DNA of 64,000 bases, taken from Gemmatimonadota bacterium. Its GTDB lineage: Bacteria; Gemmatimonadota; Gemmatimonadetes; Gemmatimonadales; Gemmatimonadaceae. The notes beneath the pieces are model-generated. The model did not search any database and was not told the origin of the DNA. It saw only the letters and a list, made by a program, of their open reading frames with translations. Positions 55,260 through 63,903 of the stretch are shown here, piece by piece; positions within the stretch are counted from its first letter, which is position 1, and each line of letters begins with the position of its first letter. The stretch lies in the NCBI GenBank assembly GCA_023249375.1, contig JAHFCT010000015.1, positions 7,040-71,039 of the forward strand, written 5' to 3'. The position numbers were made by a program, and so were the translations under genes.

Positions 55260-56241
55260 CGGGCCAACGTACCTGCCATCTGGCGGGGCCGCAAGCGTGC
55301 GCGACGCCCTGCGTGCGCTGCGCGGCGCGGGCGCCGCATTGACCGCGTCCGAGCCGGCCCTCGAGTTGCGTCCCGTTGTGGCGGAGCCGCCGCGGCTGCA
55401 GCGCGCCGAGCCGCTCGAAGGCGACGCCGTGCGCGGACGCATCGTGGATGGCGAGCCGATCGCCGGTTTCGTCGCGTTTCTCGATGGCATTCAGGAGAGC
55501 CGCGTGCTGGCGCACTGGCCGGGCGGCATCCCGCTGGTGCACGGCACCGTCGCGGCGACGGTGCGCCGACGCCGCGACCGTACACTCGTCGCCTGGCGCG
55601 ACGACGCCACCCGCGTCGCCCGCACCCTTTTCGTGCCGCGCGCCGCGATTGGTGAGGCCGCATGGACGGCCATCGAGCGCGAATGCGCGGTGCGCGACAC
55701 GCTCGAACCGGGCGAGAGCGGTCCGTGGCACCCGCAGGAACTGACGTCGCGCGCCCTGAGCGCCGTGCAGCGCCGCCGCGAAGAGGCGGAGACGGCGTGC
55801 GCCGCGCTCTGGTGCGCTGACGGCGATGGCCCGCTGCTCGTGGACGGCGGCATCGCGTCGGCCGGCAGCGCCGCGCACTCGCCTCTCGCCATCGGCGTGG
55901 TGAAGTCGCACCGCACGCTCTACGTCGACGGCGATGCGCTGCCACTCGTGCTCGGCCTGCGCGCCGGAGAGCGCACGACGGCGTTCACGGTGAAATCGCC
56001 GCGCCGCGCGCCGGTGGCCAGCTGGTACCTGCGCCTGCGCGACGCTGCCTCACACGACGCGCTGTGGGGCCTCGTGCGCGTTGAGGTCGCGCTTGACGGC
56101 GCGAGCTCTGCACGTGCGGACGAGGTCTCGCGCTGGCTGCTCGCCGAACGATCGCCCGTGTCGCTCCCCGATCCGCGCTGGGGAGCCATGGCGTATGGCG
56201 TTAGGTTGACGGAGGAGTATCTGCGCGCCATCACGCGGTAG
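55240..56241 (+). CDS. nurA: NurA-like nuclease
   Basis: 333 residues from ATG 55240; ATG 55231 is possible. The family shows a bipartite active site and the candidates here are FVAFLDGIQESRVL (Asp82), PLLVDGGIAS (Asp202) and AIGVVKSHRTLYVDGD (Lys222), with SLPDPRWGAMAYGVRL at the C-terminus. This pattern fits NurA 5'-3' exonucleases, which work with the HerA translocase in DNA end resection. The call is supported by the adjacent herA, sbcD and sbcC genes. It is not as clear as the other genes of the cluster; sequence search is needed to fix the family. Confidence 0.7.
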   Translation: MSADRRIGPTYLPSGGAASVRDALRALRGAGAALTASEPALELRPVVAEPPRLQRAEPLEGDAVRGRIVDGEPIAGFVAFLDGIQESRVLAHWPGGIPLVHGTVAATVRRRRDRTLVAWRDDATRVARTLFVPRAAIGEAAWTAIERECAVRDTLEPGESGPWHPQELTSRALSAVQRRREEAETACAALWCADGDGPLLVDGGIASAGSAAHSPLAIGVVKSHRTLYVDGDALPLVLGLRAGERTTAFTVKSPRRAPVASWYLRLRDAASHDALWGLVRVEVALDGASSARADEVSRWLLAERSPVSLPDPRWGAMAYGVRLTEEYLRAITR

Positions 56242-56365
56242 CCGTCGCAGCGGTCGGCCGACTGTCAGCTACGTACACAACCCTCGTCATCGCACCCGAC
56301 GCAATCGTGATCGCCATCCTTCTTCGAAATCCTGAATCCAAATCCGTGATCTCTGTCCAAAATCC

Positions 56366-58312
56366 ATGTCCGTAGGACGCGTTGTCGCAACGGAGCGCCG
56401 TCCCAACACCCCGCACGAATTCCATTTCTGGACCGCGCTTGATGCCCCCGTCGGGATTGGAACGATCGTGCGCGTCGAGGGACCGGCCACGGGTGACGGC
56501 CGGCTCGTCAGCGTGTACGGTGTAGTGGTCGAGGGGTTCTCGTATACCGATCTGCAGACGCCGCTGCACGATGTCATCGGCGCGGACGGCGATCCGGAGC
56601 GCGCGCTGCGCGCACCGACGGATCGCACCGAGATTCGCCTGTACACGGCGCACTCGCTGCGTCACGTCCCCGACGAGCCGCTGCAGCCGGTGCCGATGGG
56701 CATCGTGCATCTCGCCACGGACGACGACGTCGCCGTGGCGCTGCGGATGGACGGCTACCTGAAGGAAGGGCAACGCACAGGCATTCCCATCGGCGTCTAT
56801 CGCTCCGGTGCGATGCAGAGCCCCGTCTATCTTGACGCCGACTTCCTGCTTGGTCCCGAGGCCGCGCACCTCAACATCTCGGGCGTCTCGGGCCTCGCCA
56901 CCAAGACGAGCGCCGTCGAGTGGCTGCTCAGCTCGATCTTCGCGCACTTTCCTGAGCAGAAGGGAAGCGTCGCCGCGGTCTGCTTCAACGTCAAAGGACC
57001 GGATCTCTGCTTTCTCGACCTGCCCGCCGAAAAACTCGACGAGGCCGACCGCGCGCTCTACGACGCAGTCGGCGTTCCCGCCGAACCGTTCCGCGACGTG
57101 GAGTACTACGCGCCATGGACGGCACGCGGCCACGCGCTGGCCACGCTGCGCACCAATGAGGCGCTGTCGCACAACGTCTTTCCGTTGAGCTGGGGGCTGC
57201 GCGAGGTGCTGCAGTACGCCGAGGTGCTGCTCAACAAGGATGACATCGACGCCAAGGCCGACGCGCTCATCGACTTCATTCGCGAACGGGTGGTGAATCA
57301 GGAGTTCTCCGACTCCCTGCTCGACCGCGTGCACACCGTGCGGTCGTTCAGCGACCTCGAGCAGTGGTTTCGCGACGTGCTGCGCGCCATGGAAGGGCGC
57401 AACGCCGAGACCTGGCGCACGCACCACGTGGCGACGATCAGAAAAGTGCGGAACCGGCTGACGAACATCTCCACGCGCTGCCGCGGGCTGGTCACCGACG
57501 ACGGCACGTCCAACGACCTGCCGTTCGGCGCGTTTCGCGACCGCGCGGTGTATGTGATCGACGTCGCGTCGTCCGAGGAAGACGCGCAGGACCTGATCTT
57601 TGCGCGCGTCGTCTCGCAGCTGCGGGAACAGCTCGAGCGCCGCACGCTGGGCGTGGACCACGTGGTCGTCTTCGTGGACGAACTCAACAAGTACGCGCCA
57701 TCCGACGGCCCCGACACGTACGTGCGGCAGATGCTGCTCGATATTGCCGAACGCGGGCGGTATCTGGGGCTCGTGCTCTTTGCGGCGCAACAGTTCCGGT
57801 CGCAGGTGCATCGCCGCGTCGTGGGCAACTGCGGCACCGCGCTCTTCGGCCGCATGGACCTGGAGGAGCTCGCCACGCCCGGATACGCGACGCTCGCCCC
57901 CGCCACGCGCATCAAGCTGAGCACGCTCGACAAAGGGCAGCTGATGGTGCGGCATCCGCACTTTGCGCAGCCGGTCTTCGTGCGATTCCCGCGTCCGGCC
58001 GTGCTGAGCGGGCGCGAAGGCGTCGAGCGGTTCCCCGCCGAGCCGGAGCCGTCGCTCGAGTCCGCCGTCACGCGGTCGCTGCGCAAGCTCGACCCGTCGG
58101 TCACCCTCGAGTGGGTGAAGCAGGCCACCGTCGCCGCCTCCGAGGATGACGTGCTGCGGGCCCGCAACCGAACGCTGCAGGCCAGGCCCGACGACGTGAA
58201 GGCGTACTTCCGCGCGCAGTTCCGAGGGCGAGCGGCGTCGGAAGCCATTCCGTCGCGTCCGGCGCCATTGCCGCTGGCGGGTGCCGACAGCAACGACCCG
58301 TACGCGTTCTGA
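56366..58312 (+). CDS. herA: HerA-family ATPase (FtsK/HerA translocase)
   Basis: 648 residues. The N-terminal HAS-barrel-like domain is GRVVATERRPNTPHEFHFWT to about residue 60. The P-loop is variant: GVSGLATKTSAVEW, with K180 but Thr where the final glycine is normal. Walker B is VVVFVDELNKYAPSDG (Asp438, Glu439), followed by LFAAQQFRSQVHRRVVGNCG and ALFGRMDLEELATPGYATL, the sensor and arginine-finger region of HerA. It forms a hexameric ring that pumps DNA to the NurA nuclease. It starts 125 bases after nurA; the spacer has no gene but repeats of 'aatcc'. Confidence 0.82.
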   Translation: MSVGRVVATERRPNTPHEFHFWTALDAPVGIGTIVRVEGPATGDGRLVSVYGVVVEGFSYTDLQTPLHDVIGADGDPERALRAPTDRTEIRLYTAHSLRHVPDEPLQPVPMGIVHLATDDDVAVALRMDGYLKEGQRTGIPIGVYRSGAMQSPVYLDADFLLGPEAAHLNISGVSGLATKTSAVEWLLSSIFAHFPEQKGSVAAVCFNVKGPDLCFLDLPAEKLDEADRALYDAVGVPAEPFRDVEYYAPWTARGHALATLRTNEALSHNVFPLSWGLREVLQYAEVLLNKDDIDAKADALIDFIRERVVNQEFSDSLLDRVHTVRSFSDLEQWFRDVLRAMEGRNAETWRTHHVATIRKVRNRLTNISTRCRGLVTDDGTSNDLPFGAFRDRAVYVIDVASSEEDAQDLIFARVVSQLREQLERRTLGVDHVVVFVDELNKYAPSDGPDTYVRQMLLDIAERGRYLGLVLFAAQQFRSQVHRRVVGNCGTALFGRMDLEELATPGYATLAPATRIKLSTLDKGQLMVRHPHFAQPVFVRFPRPAVLSGREGVERFPAEPEPSLESAVTRSLRKLDPSVTLEWVKQATVAASEDDVLRARNRTLQARPDDVKAYFRAQFRGRAASEAIPSRPAPLPLAGADSNDPYAF

Positions 58313-58409
58313 TCGGCGACCGCCTCCTGTATGCCCTGCGCCGTCTCCGAAATAGTCTGACGTTGCCGCCCCCCCGCACGTAGATTCCCCCTCTCTACGC
58401 CCGCGCCCC

Positions 58410-59612
58410 GTGCGACTCGTCCACCTCTCCGACTTCCACCTCGGTTTCCGGCAGTTCCAGCGCGTCACGCCCACTGGAAAAAACCAGCGCGAGGCGGACG
58501 TGGCGCAGTCGTTCACCCGAGCGGTGGACAAGGTGATTGCGCTCGCCCCGGATGTGGTGCTCATCGGCGGCGACGTCTTTCACACGGTGCGGCCGACCAA
58601 CCCGGCCATCCTGCACGCCTTCCGGCAGTTCTCGCGGCTGCGCGCCGAACTGCCCAACGCGATCGTCGTCATCGTCGCCGGCAATCACGACATGCCGCGC
58701 TCGAGCGAGACCACGTGCATCCTGCGGCTCTTTGAACCGCTGAACTTTCATATCGCCGACAGCGAACCGCGGCGCCTGCATTTTCCCGAATACGAGCTGT
58801 CGATCCTCGCCGTGCCCGATCTCCCGCCCGGCAGCGTCGACCTGTCGCCCGACGAAAGCGTCAAGCACAACGTGCTGCTGCTCCACGGCGAGGTCGAGGG
58901 CGCGCTCCCCGACGGCGTGCGCGAAGACGAACGCGCCTCCATGCCCATTCCGGCATCCGCGGTGTCGCACGAGCGGTGGGACTACGTCGCGCTCGGCCAT
59001 TACCACGTGTATCGCAAGGTCGGGCCCAACGCGTACTACTGCGGTTCGCTCGACTACACGAGCACCAATGCATGGGGCGAGTACCTCGAGGAGCGGTCGG
59101 CCAAGCTGCCGGGCAAGGGACTCATCGAGCGCGATCTCGCGACGGGCAAGCAGACGTTTCACTGGCTCCCCGTCACGCGAAAGATCATCGACCTGCCGCC
59201 GCTCGCCGGCCGCGGCAAGTCGGCGGTGGACCTGGACGAGATGATCGCCGATGCGGTGGAGAAGTGCCCGGACGACGGCATCGACGGCAAAGTGGTGCGT
59301 CTCGTCGCGCGTGACGTGCCGCGCCACGTGGCGCGCGAACTCGATCACCAGCGGCTGCGCGAATATCAACGGCGCGCGCTCCACTTTGTGCTGGATACGC
59401 GGCGCCCGAGCGTGGTGCGCACCGCCGCCGCCGAGAGCGGTGCGCCCGGCAAGCGGCCGTCGCTCGCCGACACGCTGCGCGAGGCGCTGCGCAGCCGCCT
59501 CCTCACCAGCGACATCGACCGCGACCGCCTCGTGGCGCTCGGCGAGCACTACCTGCGCGAAGCCGAGCAGGAGATGTCGGCGCGCGGCATCGGCGAGGAA
59601 GGCGAGTCGTGA
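58410..59612 (+). CDS. sbcD: SbcD/Mre11 nuclease
   Basis: 400 residues from GTG. The metallophosphatase motifs are complete: LSDFHLGF (D-x-H), GGDVFHTVRP, GNHDMPRSSE, LLHGEVEG and LGHYHVYRK. SbcD/Mre11 cuts DNA ends with SbcC/Rad50. Its C-terminus (residues 300-400) has the capping and SbcC-binding helix (REALRSRLLTSDIDRDRL). It overlaps the sbcC start (GTGA). A weak promoter-like pair CTGACG-N18-TAGATT lies upstream (58357-58386). Confidence 0.95.
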   Translation: MRLVHLSDFHLGFRQFQRVTPTGKNQREADVAQSFTRAVDKVIALAPDVVLIGGDVFHTVRPTNPAILHAFRQFSRLRAELPNAIVVIVAGNHDMPRSSETTCILRLFEPLNFHIADSEPRRLHFPEYELSILAVPDLPPGSVDLSPDESVKHNVLLLHGEVEGALPDGVREDERASMPIPASAVSHERWDYVALGHYHVYRKVGPNAYYCGSLDYTSTNAWGEYLEERSAKLPGKGLIERDLATGKQTFHWLPVTRKIIDLPPLAGRGKSAVDLDEMIADAVEKCPDDGIDGKVVRLVARDVPRHVARELDHQRLREYQRRALHFVLDTRRPSVVRTAAAESGAPGKRPSLADTLREALRSRLLTSDIDRDRLVALGEHYLREAEQEMSARGIGEEGES

Positions 59613-62068
59613 GGCTCTCCCGGCTTCGCTTGGTCAACTTCCGCCAGCACGCGGACAGCACGCTGCTGTTCGACAGCGGGCTCACCGGCATCATCGGCCC
59701 CAACGGATCGGGCAAGACGACGATTCTCGAGGCCATCAAGTGGGCACTGTACGGCGGCGACGCGACGCGCGGGACCGTCGATTCCATTCGCTTTGCCCGG
59801 GCGAGTGCGCGTGCACCGGTGCGCATCGAACTCGATTTTGAGTTGGGCGGACATCGCTACCGCCTGGTCCGCGCGCTGACGACGGCCGATCTCTATCTCG
59901 ACGGTGGCGACCGCCCGGTCGCCACGGGCGCATCGGCGGTGACGGATGTCGTGCGACGCCGGCTCGGCATGTCGCTCGACGAGTTCGACAACACGTACTT
60001 CACGGCGCAGAAGCAGCTCGCCGTGATGGCCACGCTCACTGCGGCGGCGCGCGCGCAGTTTCTCTCCCGCGTGCTCGGCTACGAGAAGCTGCGCGCGGCA
60101 CAAGATCTGTGCGACGAGCGCCGCAAGGCGCTGCGCAACGAGAGCAACGGCATGCGCGCCGGCATGCCAGATCCCGACGCGCTGGCGCGCCAGTTTACCG
60201 ATGCCGAGGTGCGCTTGCGCGAAGCGCAGGCGCGTTCGGCGGCGGCCGCGGTAGAGCAGGCGCGTGCCCAGCAGGAGCTGACGGCGCTGCACCCGCGGTG
60301 GGCCGAGGCGCAGCGCGCGCGCGAGGAACTCAAGGGACTCGACGCCGAGCGGCGCGTGCTCGATGCGGAACTCGCGGGGCTCACGCGCACCACGGACAAG
60401 GTCGAGAGCGAACTGCGGCACGTGGCCGATGCGCGCGCGCAGCTCGTGCCGCTCGCCGAGGCGCTGGTGCCGTTCCATCAGGTGGGCGAGGAACTCGCTC
60501 GCCAGCGTGAGCTGGCCGTCTCGGACGGCCGCCGGCAGGCGCTGCAGGAATCGGCCGTCGAACTCGCCACCGAGCTGCAGCGGCTGCGCGAGGGGCGCTC
60601 GCGCCTCGAAAACGCGCCGGCGCTCGAGGAACAACTGACGCTGGAGATGGAGCAGAAGCGTCGCCGTCTCGAGGAGCTGCAGGGCCGGCTCGAGCTGCGC
60701 CGCACCGAGTGGGTGCGCGACCGGCAGGAGGCCGAGACGCGCCGCAACGCGCTGCGCACGCAGTACTCGGAGCTGCGCGACCAGAAGGAGAGACTGCGCG
60801 CCGCGGGCGAAGAAGGGGCGTGCCCCACGTGCAGCCGCCCGCTCGGTGATCACTACCATAGCGTGATCGATTTCCTTGAGACGCAGATCGAGGCGATCAG
60901 CGCCGACGGGCTGTACTATCGGCAGCGCCTCGAGCAGCTCGAAGGGATGCCCGAGGACATCGTGGCGCTCGACGAGGAGCGGCGGCAGGCGATGCAGGAG
61001 GCGAGCGCGCTGGAGCGGAAACTGGCGCGCACGCAGGTGGCGGTGGGCCAGCTCGAGCAGGTGGCGCGCGACCTGTCGCAGAAGGAGCAGCGGCACACAT
61101 CGTTGACAAACGAACTGGTGTCGCTGCCGGGCGGCTATGATCGGGCCAACCACTTGGCGCTTGAAGCGCAGTTCGAACAGCTCGCGGAACTGAGTACGCA
61201 GGCCAACCGGCTCACGACGCAGGTGGAGCGCGAGCCGTCGCTGCGCCGCGAACTCGACTCGACGCAGCGCGCGGTGACGTCGGCGCAGGAAAAGCGCGCG
61301 GCGATCGCGGCGCGCCTCGGGAGCATCGCGCATTCCGAGGAGGAGTACGCGGCGCTCGGCGACACGCACACGCGAGCCGCGAGCGCCGTGCAGGCGGCGG
61401 CGATGACCGTCATGGCGGCCGACGGCGAGGGGCGGCTGGCCGCGTCCGACCGCGAGCGCGTGGTCGATGCGCAGCGCGACCTCGCCGAGCGGCGAGAACG
61501 CATCGAACAGATCGAGGCGGAGAAGCGGCTGCACGACGAGCTCTACCGCGCCTACTCCGACCTGCGCACCGATCTCAACTACCAGATGCGTCCCGAGATC
61601 TCCGAACTGGCGAGCGGATTCCTCTCGTCGCTCACCGACGCGCGCTACAGCGAGCTCGATCTCGACGAGAAGTACCGCATCTCCATTCTCGAGGACGGGG
61701 TGCCGCTCCCCGTGATTTCTGGTGGCGAGGAAGATCTTGCCAACCTTGTGCTGCGACTCGCGATCTCGCAGATGATCGCCGAGCGCAGCGGGCAGCCGTT
61801 CTCGCTGCTCATTCTGGACGAGGTGTTCGGCTCGCTCGATGAGGTGCGGCGTCAGAATGTGATCGGATTGCTGCGCGCGCTGCGCGACCGATTTGACCAG
61901 GTGATCGTGATCACGCACATCGACGACGTGCGCGACGGGCTCGATCAGGTCTTCGTCATCAGCCATGACGAGAAATCGGGTGCATCGCGTGTCACGCGCG
62001 GCGACGACGACGCGGCGCCCGGCGCCGGCGAGCTCCTTGAGGTGGCCGGGGCCGGAGGAGGCGCATGA
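59609..62068 (+). CDS. sbcC: SbcC/Rad50 ATPase
   Basis: 819 residues, shorter than E. coli SbcC (1048) and nearer to archaeal Rad50. It has Walker A GPNGSGKTTILEAIKWALYG (30-38), a long coiled coil, a zinc hook CPTC at C405 and C408, then the returning coil, the ABC signature VISGGEEDLANLVLRLAIS near 705 and Walker B LLILDEVFGSLDEVRRQN. With SbcD it tethers and processes DNA ends. The GTG start overlaps sbcD and its stop overlaps the following GNAT gene (ATGA), so all three are translationally coupled. Confidence 0.95.
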   Translation: MRLSRLRLVNFRQHADSTLLFDSGLTGIIGPNGSGKTTILEAIKWALYGGDATRGTVDSIRFARASARAPVRIELDFELGGHRYRLVRALTTADLYLDGGDRPVATGASAVTDVVRRRLGMSLDEFDNTYFTAQKQLAVMATLTAAARAQFLSRVLGYEKLRAAQDLCDERRKALRNESNGMRAGMPDPDALARQFTDAEVRLREAQARSAAAAVEQARAQQELTALHPRWAEAQRAREELKGLDAERRVLDAELAGLTRTTDKVESELRHVADARAQLVPLAEALVPFHQVGEELARQRELAVSDGRRQALQESAVELATELQRLREGRSRLENAPALEEQLTLEMEQKRRRLEELQGRLELRRTEWVRDRQEAETRRNALRTQYSELRDQKERLRAAGEEGACPTCSRPLGDHYHSVIDFLETQIEAISADGLYYRQRLEQLEGMPEDIVALDEERRQAMQEASALERKLARTQVAVGQLEQVARDLSQKEQRHTSLTNELVSLPGGYDRANHLALEAQFEQLAELSTQANRLTTQVEREPSLRRELDSTQRAVTSAQEKRAAIAARLGSIAHSEEEYAALGDTHTRAASAVQAAAMTVMAADGEGRLAASDRERVVDAQRDLAERRERIEQIEAEKRLHDELYRAYSDLRTDLNYQMRPEISELASGFLSSLTDARYSELDLDEKYRISILEDGVPLPVISGGEEDLANLVLRLAISQMIAERSGQPFSLLILDEVFGSLDEVRRQNVIGLLRALRDRFDQVIVITHIDDVRDGLDQVFVISHDEKSGASRVTRGDDDAAPGAGELLEVAGAGGGA

Positions 62069-63027
62069 GCGCGCTGCCCAAGCCCGGGCCGCGCGGCGTC
62101 CGCGTGCGCGCGCTGCGGCACGACGACATCGGCCCGCTCAACGTGCTTTTTTCGGACGCCTTCTCCGATCGCTATCGCCGCGACGGCTTGGCCGGCGTCC
62201 GCGTGCCGCCGCTGAATCCCCGCATCTGGCGGTATGCCATCGACGACGCCGGTGACGGCGCGATGTGCTGGGTGGACGCCGACGACCGACTGGTGGCGTT
62301 CAACGTAGCGCATCAGTCGGGCATCGAAGGCTGGATGGGTCCGCTCGCCGTGCGTCCCGAGTGGCAGAGTACCGGGCTGGGCCGGAAGATCGTGACGCGC
62401 GGTATCGAGTTTCTGCGCGCGCGCGGCTGCACGGTGATTGGCCTCGAGACGATGCCGCGAACGATGGACAACATCGGATTCTATTCGCGGCTCGGGTTCG
62501 TGCCTGCGCGCATGACGATCACGCTCACGCTCGAGGCGCAGCGCGGGCGCTGCGCGCTGCTCTCGCAGCTCGGCGCCGGCGACACCGACGCGGCGCTGCA
62601 GGCCTGCGCGCGGTTGGTCGAGCGTCTGCAGCCCGGCGTGGACTTCACGCGCGAGTTGCGGCTGACGCGCGAGCTCGGCGTCGGCGACACCGTGCTGCTG
62701 TTCGGGCACGACGGCGTCGAGGGCTTTGCGCTGTGCCACGAGGCGCCGCTCATCGAGGGGCGCGCCAAGGATGAACTGCGGGTGCTCAAGCTTGCGGTGA
62801 GCGACATCACGATGCTGGCGCCGCTGATGGCGGCCGTGGGCGCGTACACGCGCGACTGCAGCCTGCCGCGCGCAGCGGTGCGCGTGCAGGGTGATTACCA
62901 CGATGCGTACCGTTATCTGGTGGCCGCCGGCGCCCGCGTGCGCTGGACCGATCTGCGCATGACGATGGCGGGGAACGAAGAGCGCGTTCCCGCGCGCGGG
63001 ATCGTGCTGTCGAACTGGGAGATTTGA
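62065..63027 (+). CDS. GNAT-family acetyltransferase, possibly with two domains
   Basis: 320 residues. The N-terminal GNAT has the acetyl-CoA motif LAVRPEWQSTGLGRKIVTRG and the following IGLETMPRTMDNIGFYSRLG; the C-terminal 150 residues look like a second GNAT-like or decayed domain. It overlaps sbcC by ATGA, so it is part of the nurA-herA-sbcDC transcript. A role in modifying a protein of the repair complex is possible but speculative. Substrate unknown. Confidence 0.82.
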   Translation: MSALPKPGPRGVRVRALRHDDIGPLNVLFSDAFSDRYRRDGLAGVRVPPLNPRIWRYAIDDAGDGAMCWVDADDRLVAFNVAHQSGIEGWMGPLAVRPEWQSTGLGRKIVTRGIEFLRARGCTVIGLETMPRTMDNIGFYSRLGFVPARMTITLTLEAQRGRCALLSQLGAGDTDAALQACARLVERLQPGVDFTRELRLTRELGVGDTVLLFGHDGVEGFALCHEAPLIEGRAKDELRVLKLAVSDITMLAPLMAAVGAYTRDCSLPRAAVRVQGDYHDAYRYLVAAGARVRWTDLRMTMAGNEERVPARGIVLSNWEI

Positions 63028-63041
63028 GGCGGGGCGGCGCC

Positions 63042-63197
63042 TTACTTCTTGTTGGCCGTCGGCGGCGCCACAACGCCGTAGATCCAGAGGGCGAGGCCGC
63101 CGCTGAGGAGCAGATGAATCCACCCTGGCGCCTGATAGAAGGCGGTGGCCACGGCCCAGATGGCGAGCATGGCGGCGGCGGCAATTTTGTAGCGCAT
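63042..63197 (-). CDS. 51-residue membrane protein
   Basis: 51 residues: MRYKIAAAAMLAIWAVATAF, a short loop (YQAPGWIH) and LLLSGGLALWIYGVVAPP, then a lysine tail. Two hydrophobic helices are evident. It ends 14 bases from the GNAT gene on the opposite strand. The frame and composition look genuine, but no family or ribosome site supports it strongly. Confidence 0.5.
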   Translation of the reverse strand: MRYKIAAAAMLAIWAVATAFYQAPGWIHLLLSGGLALWIYGVVAPPTANKK

Positions 63198-63276
63198 GGT
63201 TCAGAAGGTAAGGCCGTGGCGGTGGCGGCGTCCACTCCACTTTCCCGTTAACGGACCCGATGCTATTGTAGAGGCC

Positions 63277-63304
63277 AAGAAGGGGCGAAGCGGACTTCTT
63301 TTTT
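63277..63304 (+). terminator. weak hairpin with T tract
   Basis: AAGAAG and CTTCTT pair around a 12-base loop, followed by a T run (cttcttttttgag). It lies in the 292-base spacer 63198-63489 between two genes; it could end plus-strand transcription from the sbcC unit. Confidence 0.4.
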
Positions 63305-63441
63305 GAGCCAACAAGTCCTCCGAGTGGCATCCGACAACTTGGTTGACGTCAGGCCCCCACGCGGGGAAGACGGAAGGCCGGGTGAGGGGCTCATCATTCG
63401 ACAGGGCTTCAAAAACCCCGCTTCGTTCCGTCTCCTCGCAG

Positions 63442-63469
63442 CGCCCCGCTCACTTCGGTGAGTGGGGCG
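63442..63469. other. 12-bp hairpin with TTCG loop upstream of the pterin synthase gene
   Basis: CGCCCCGCTCAC and GTGAGTGGGGCG form a 12-bp stem with one G-T pair and a TTCG tetraloop, only 21 bases before the next start codon. It may be a terminator of upstream transcripts or a leader hairpin. Elsewhere the spacer 63198-63489 shows no gene, tRNA or known RNA. Confidence 0.6.
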
Positions 63470-63489
63470 TTGTGCGTTAGATTGAGGCC

Positions 63490-63903
63490 ATGCCCCTCCT
63501 TACCGTCACCCGCCGCCTCACCTTCAACGCCGCCCACCGGATCCACAATCCGGCGCTCAGCGATGACGAGAACCGCGCGCTCTACGGCAAGTGCAACTCG
63601 CCCAACTGGCACGGGCACAACTACACGCTCGAAGTCTCCGTCAGCGGTGAACCCGACCCGGTCTCGAGCTACGTCATCGACCTCGCCGAACTCAAGACAC
63701 TGGTCGAACGCGACCTCCTCGATCGCGTCGACCACCACAACTTCAATCTGGACGTTCCCGAAATGTCGGGAACAAATCCCACCGCCGAGAACATTATTCT
63801 CATGTTCTGGCGCGTCCTCCACCCAGCGCTCAAGCCGCGCACGCTGACGCGCCTCAAGCTCTGGGAAACCGAGAACAACTGGGTGGAATACGATGGCCGC
63901 TGA
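63490..63903 (+). CDS. 6-pyruvoyl-tetrahydropterin synthase / QueD family protein
   Basis: 137 residues. Zinc and catalytic residues of the family are visible: FNAAHRIHN, KCNSPNWHGHNYTLE, VDHHNFNLD, PTAENIILMF and the C-terminal ETENNWVEYDG. The Cys35-x5-HGH spacing is that of the 6-pyruvoyl-tetrahydropterin synthase (PTPS-II) type, whereas QueD proteins have Cys-x3-HGH. It makes either a tetrahydrobiopterin precursor or the queuosine precursor. It overlaps the next, truncated gene by 11 bases. Exact product not decided. Confidence 0.85.
   Translation: MPLLTVTRRLTFNAAHRIHNPALSDDENRALYGKCNSPNWHGHNYTLEVSVSGEPDPVSSYVIDLAELKTLVERDLLDRVDHHNFNLDVPEMSGTNPTAENIILMFWRVLHPALKPRTLTRLKLWETENNWVEYDGR

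Noticed and set aside
56315-56365. A third copy of the ACGGAT dispersed repeat before herA
   Set aside because: Only short 'aatcc/atccgtg' pieces match; similarity is too weak to list as a member of the family.
56231-58564. 777-codon open frame opposite herA
   Set aside because: Shadow of the HerA frame, with no signature of its own.
59549-61966. 805-codon open frame opposite sbcC
   Set aside because: Leu/Arg-rich mirror of the SbcC coiled coil; the SbcC motifs decide the strand.
63330-63440. SRP, tmRNA or tRNA gene in the spacer before the pterin synthase
   Set aside because: No SRP loop consensus, tRNA cloverleaf or tmRNA tag frame could be drawn from either strand.
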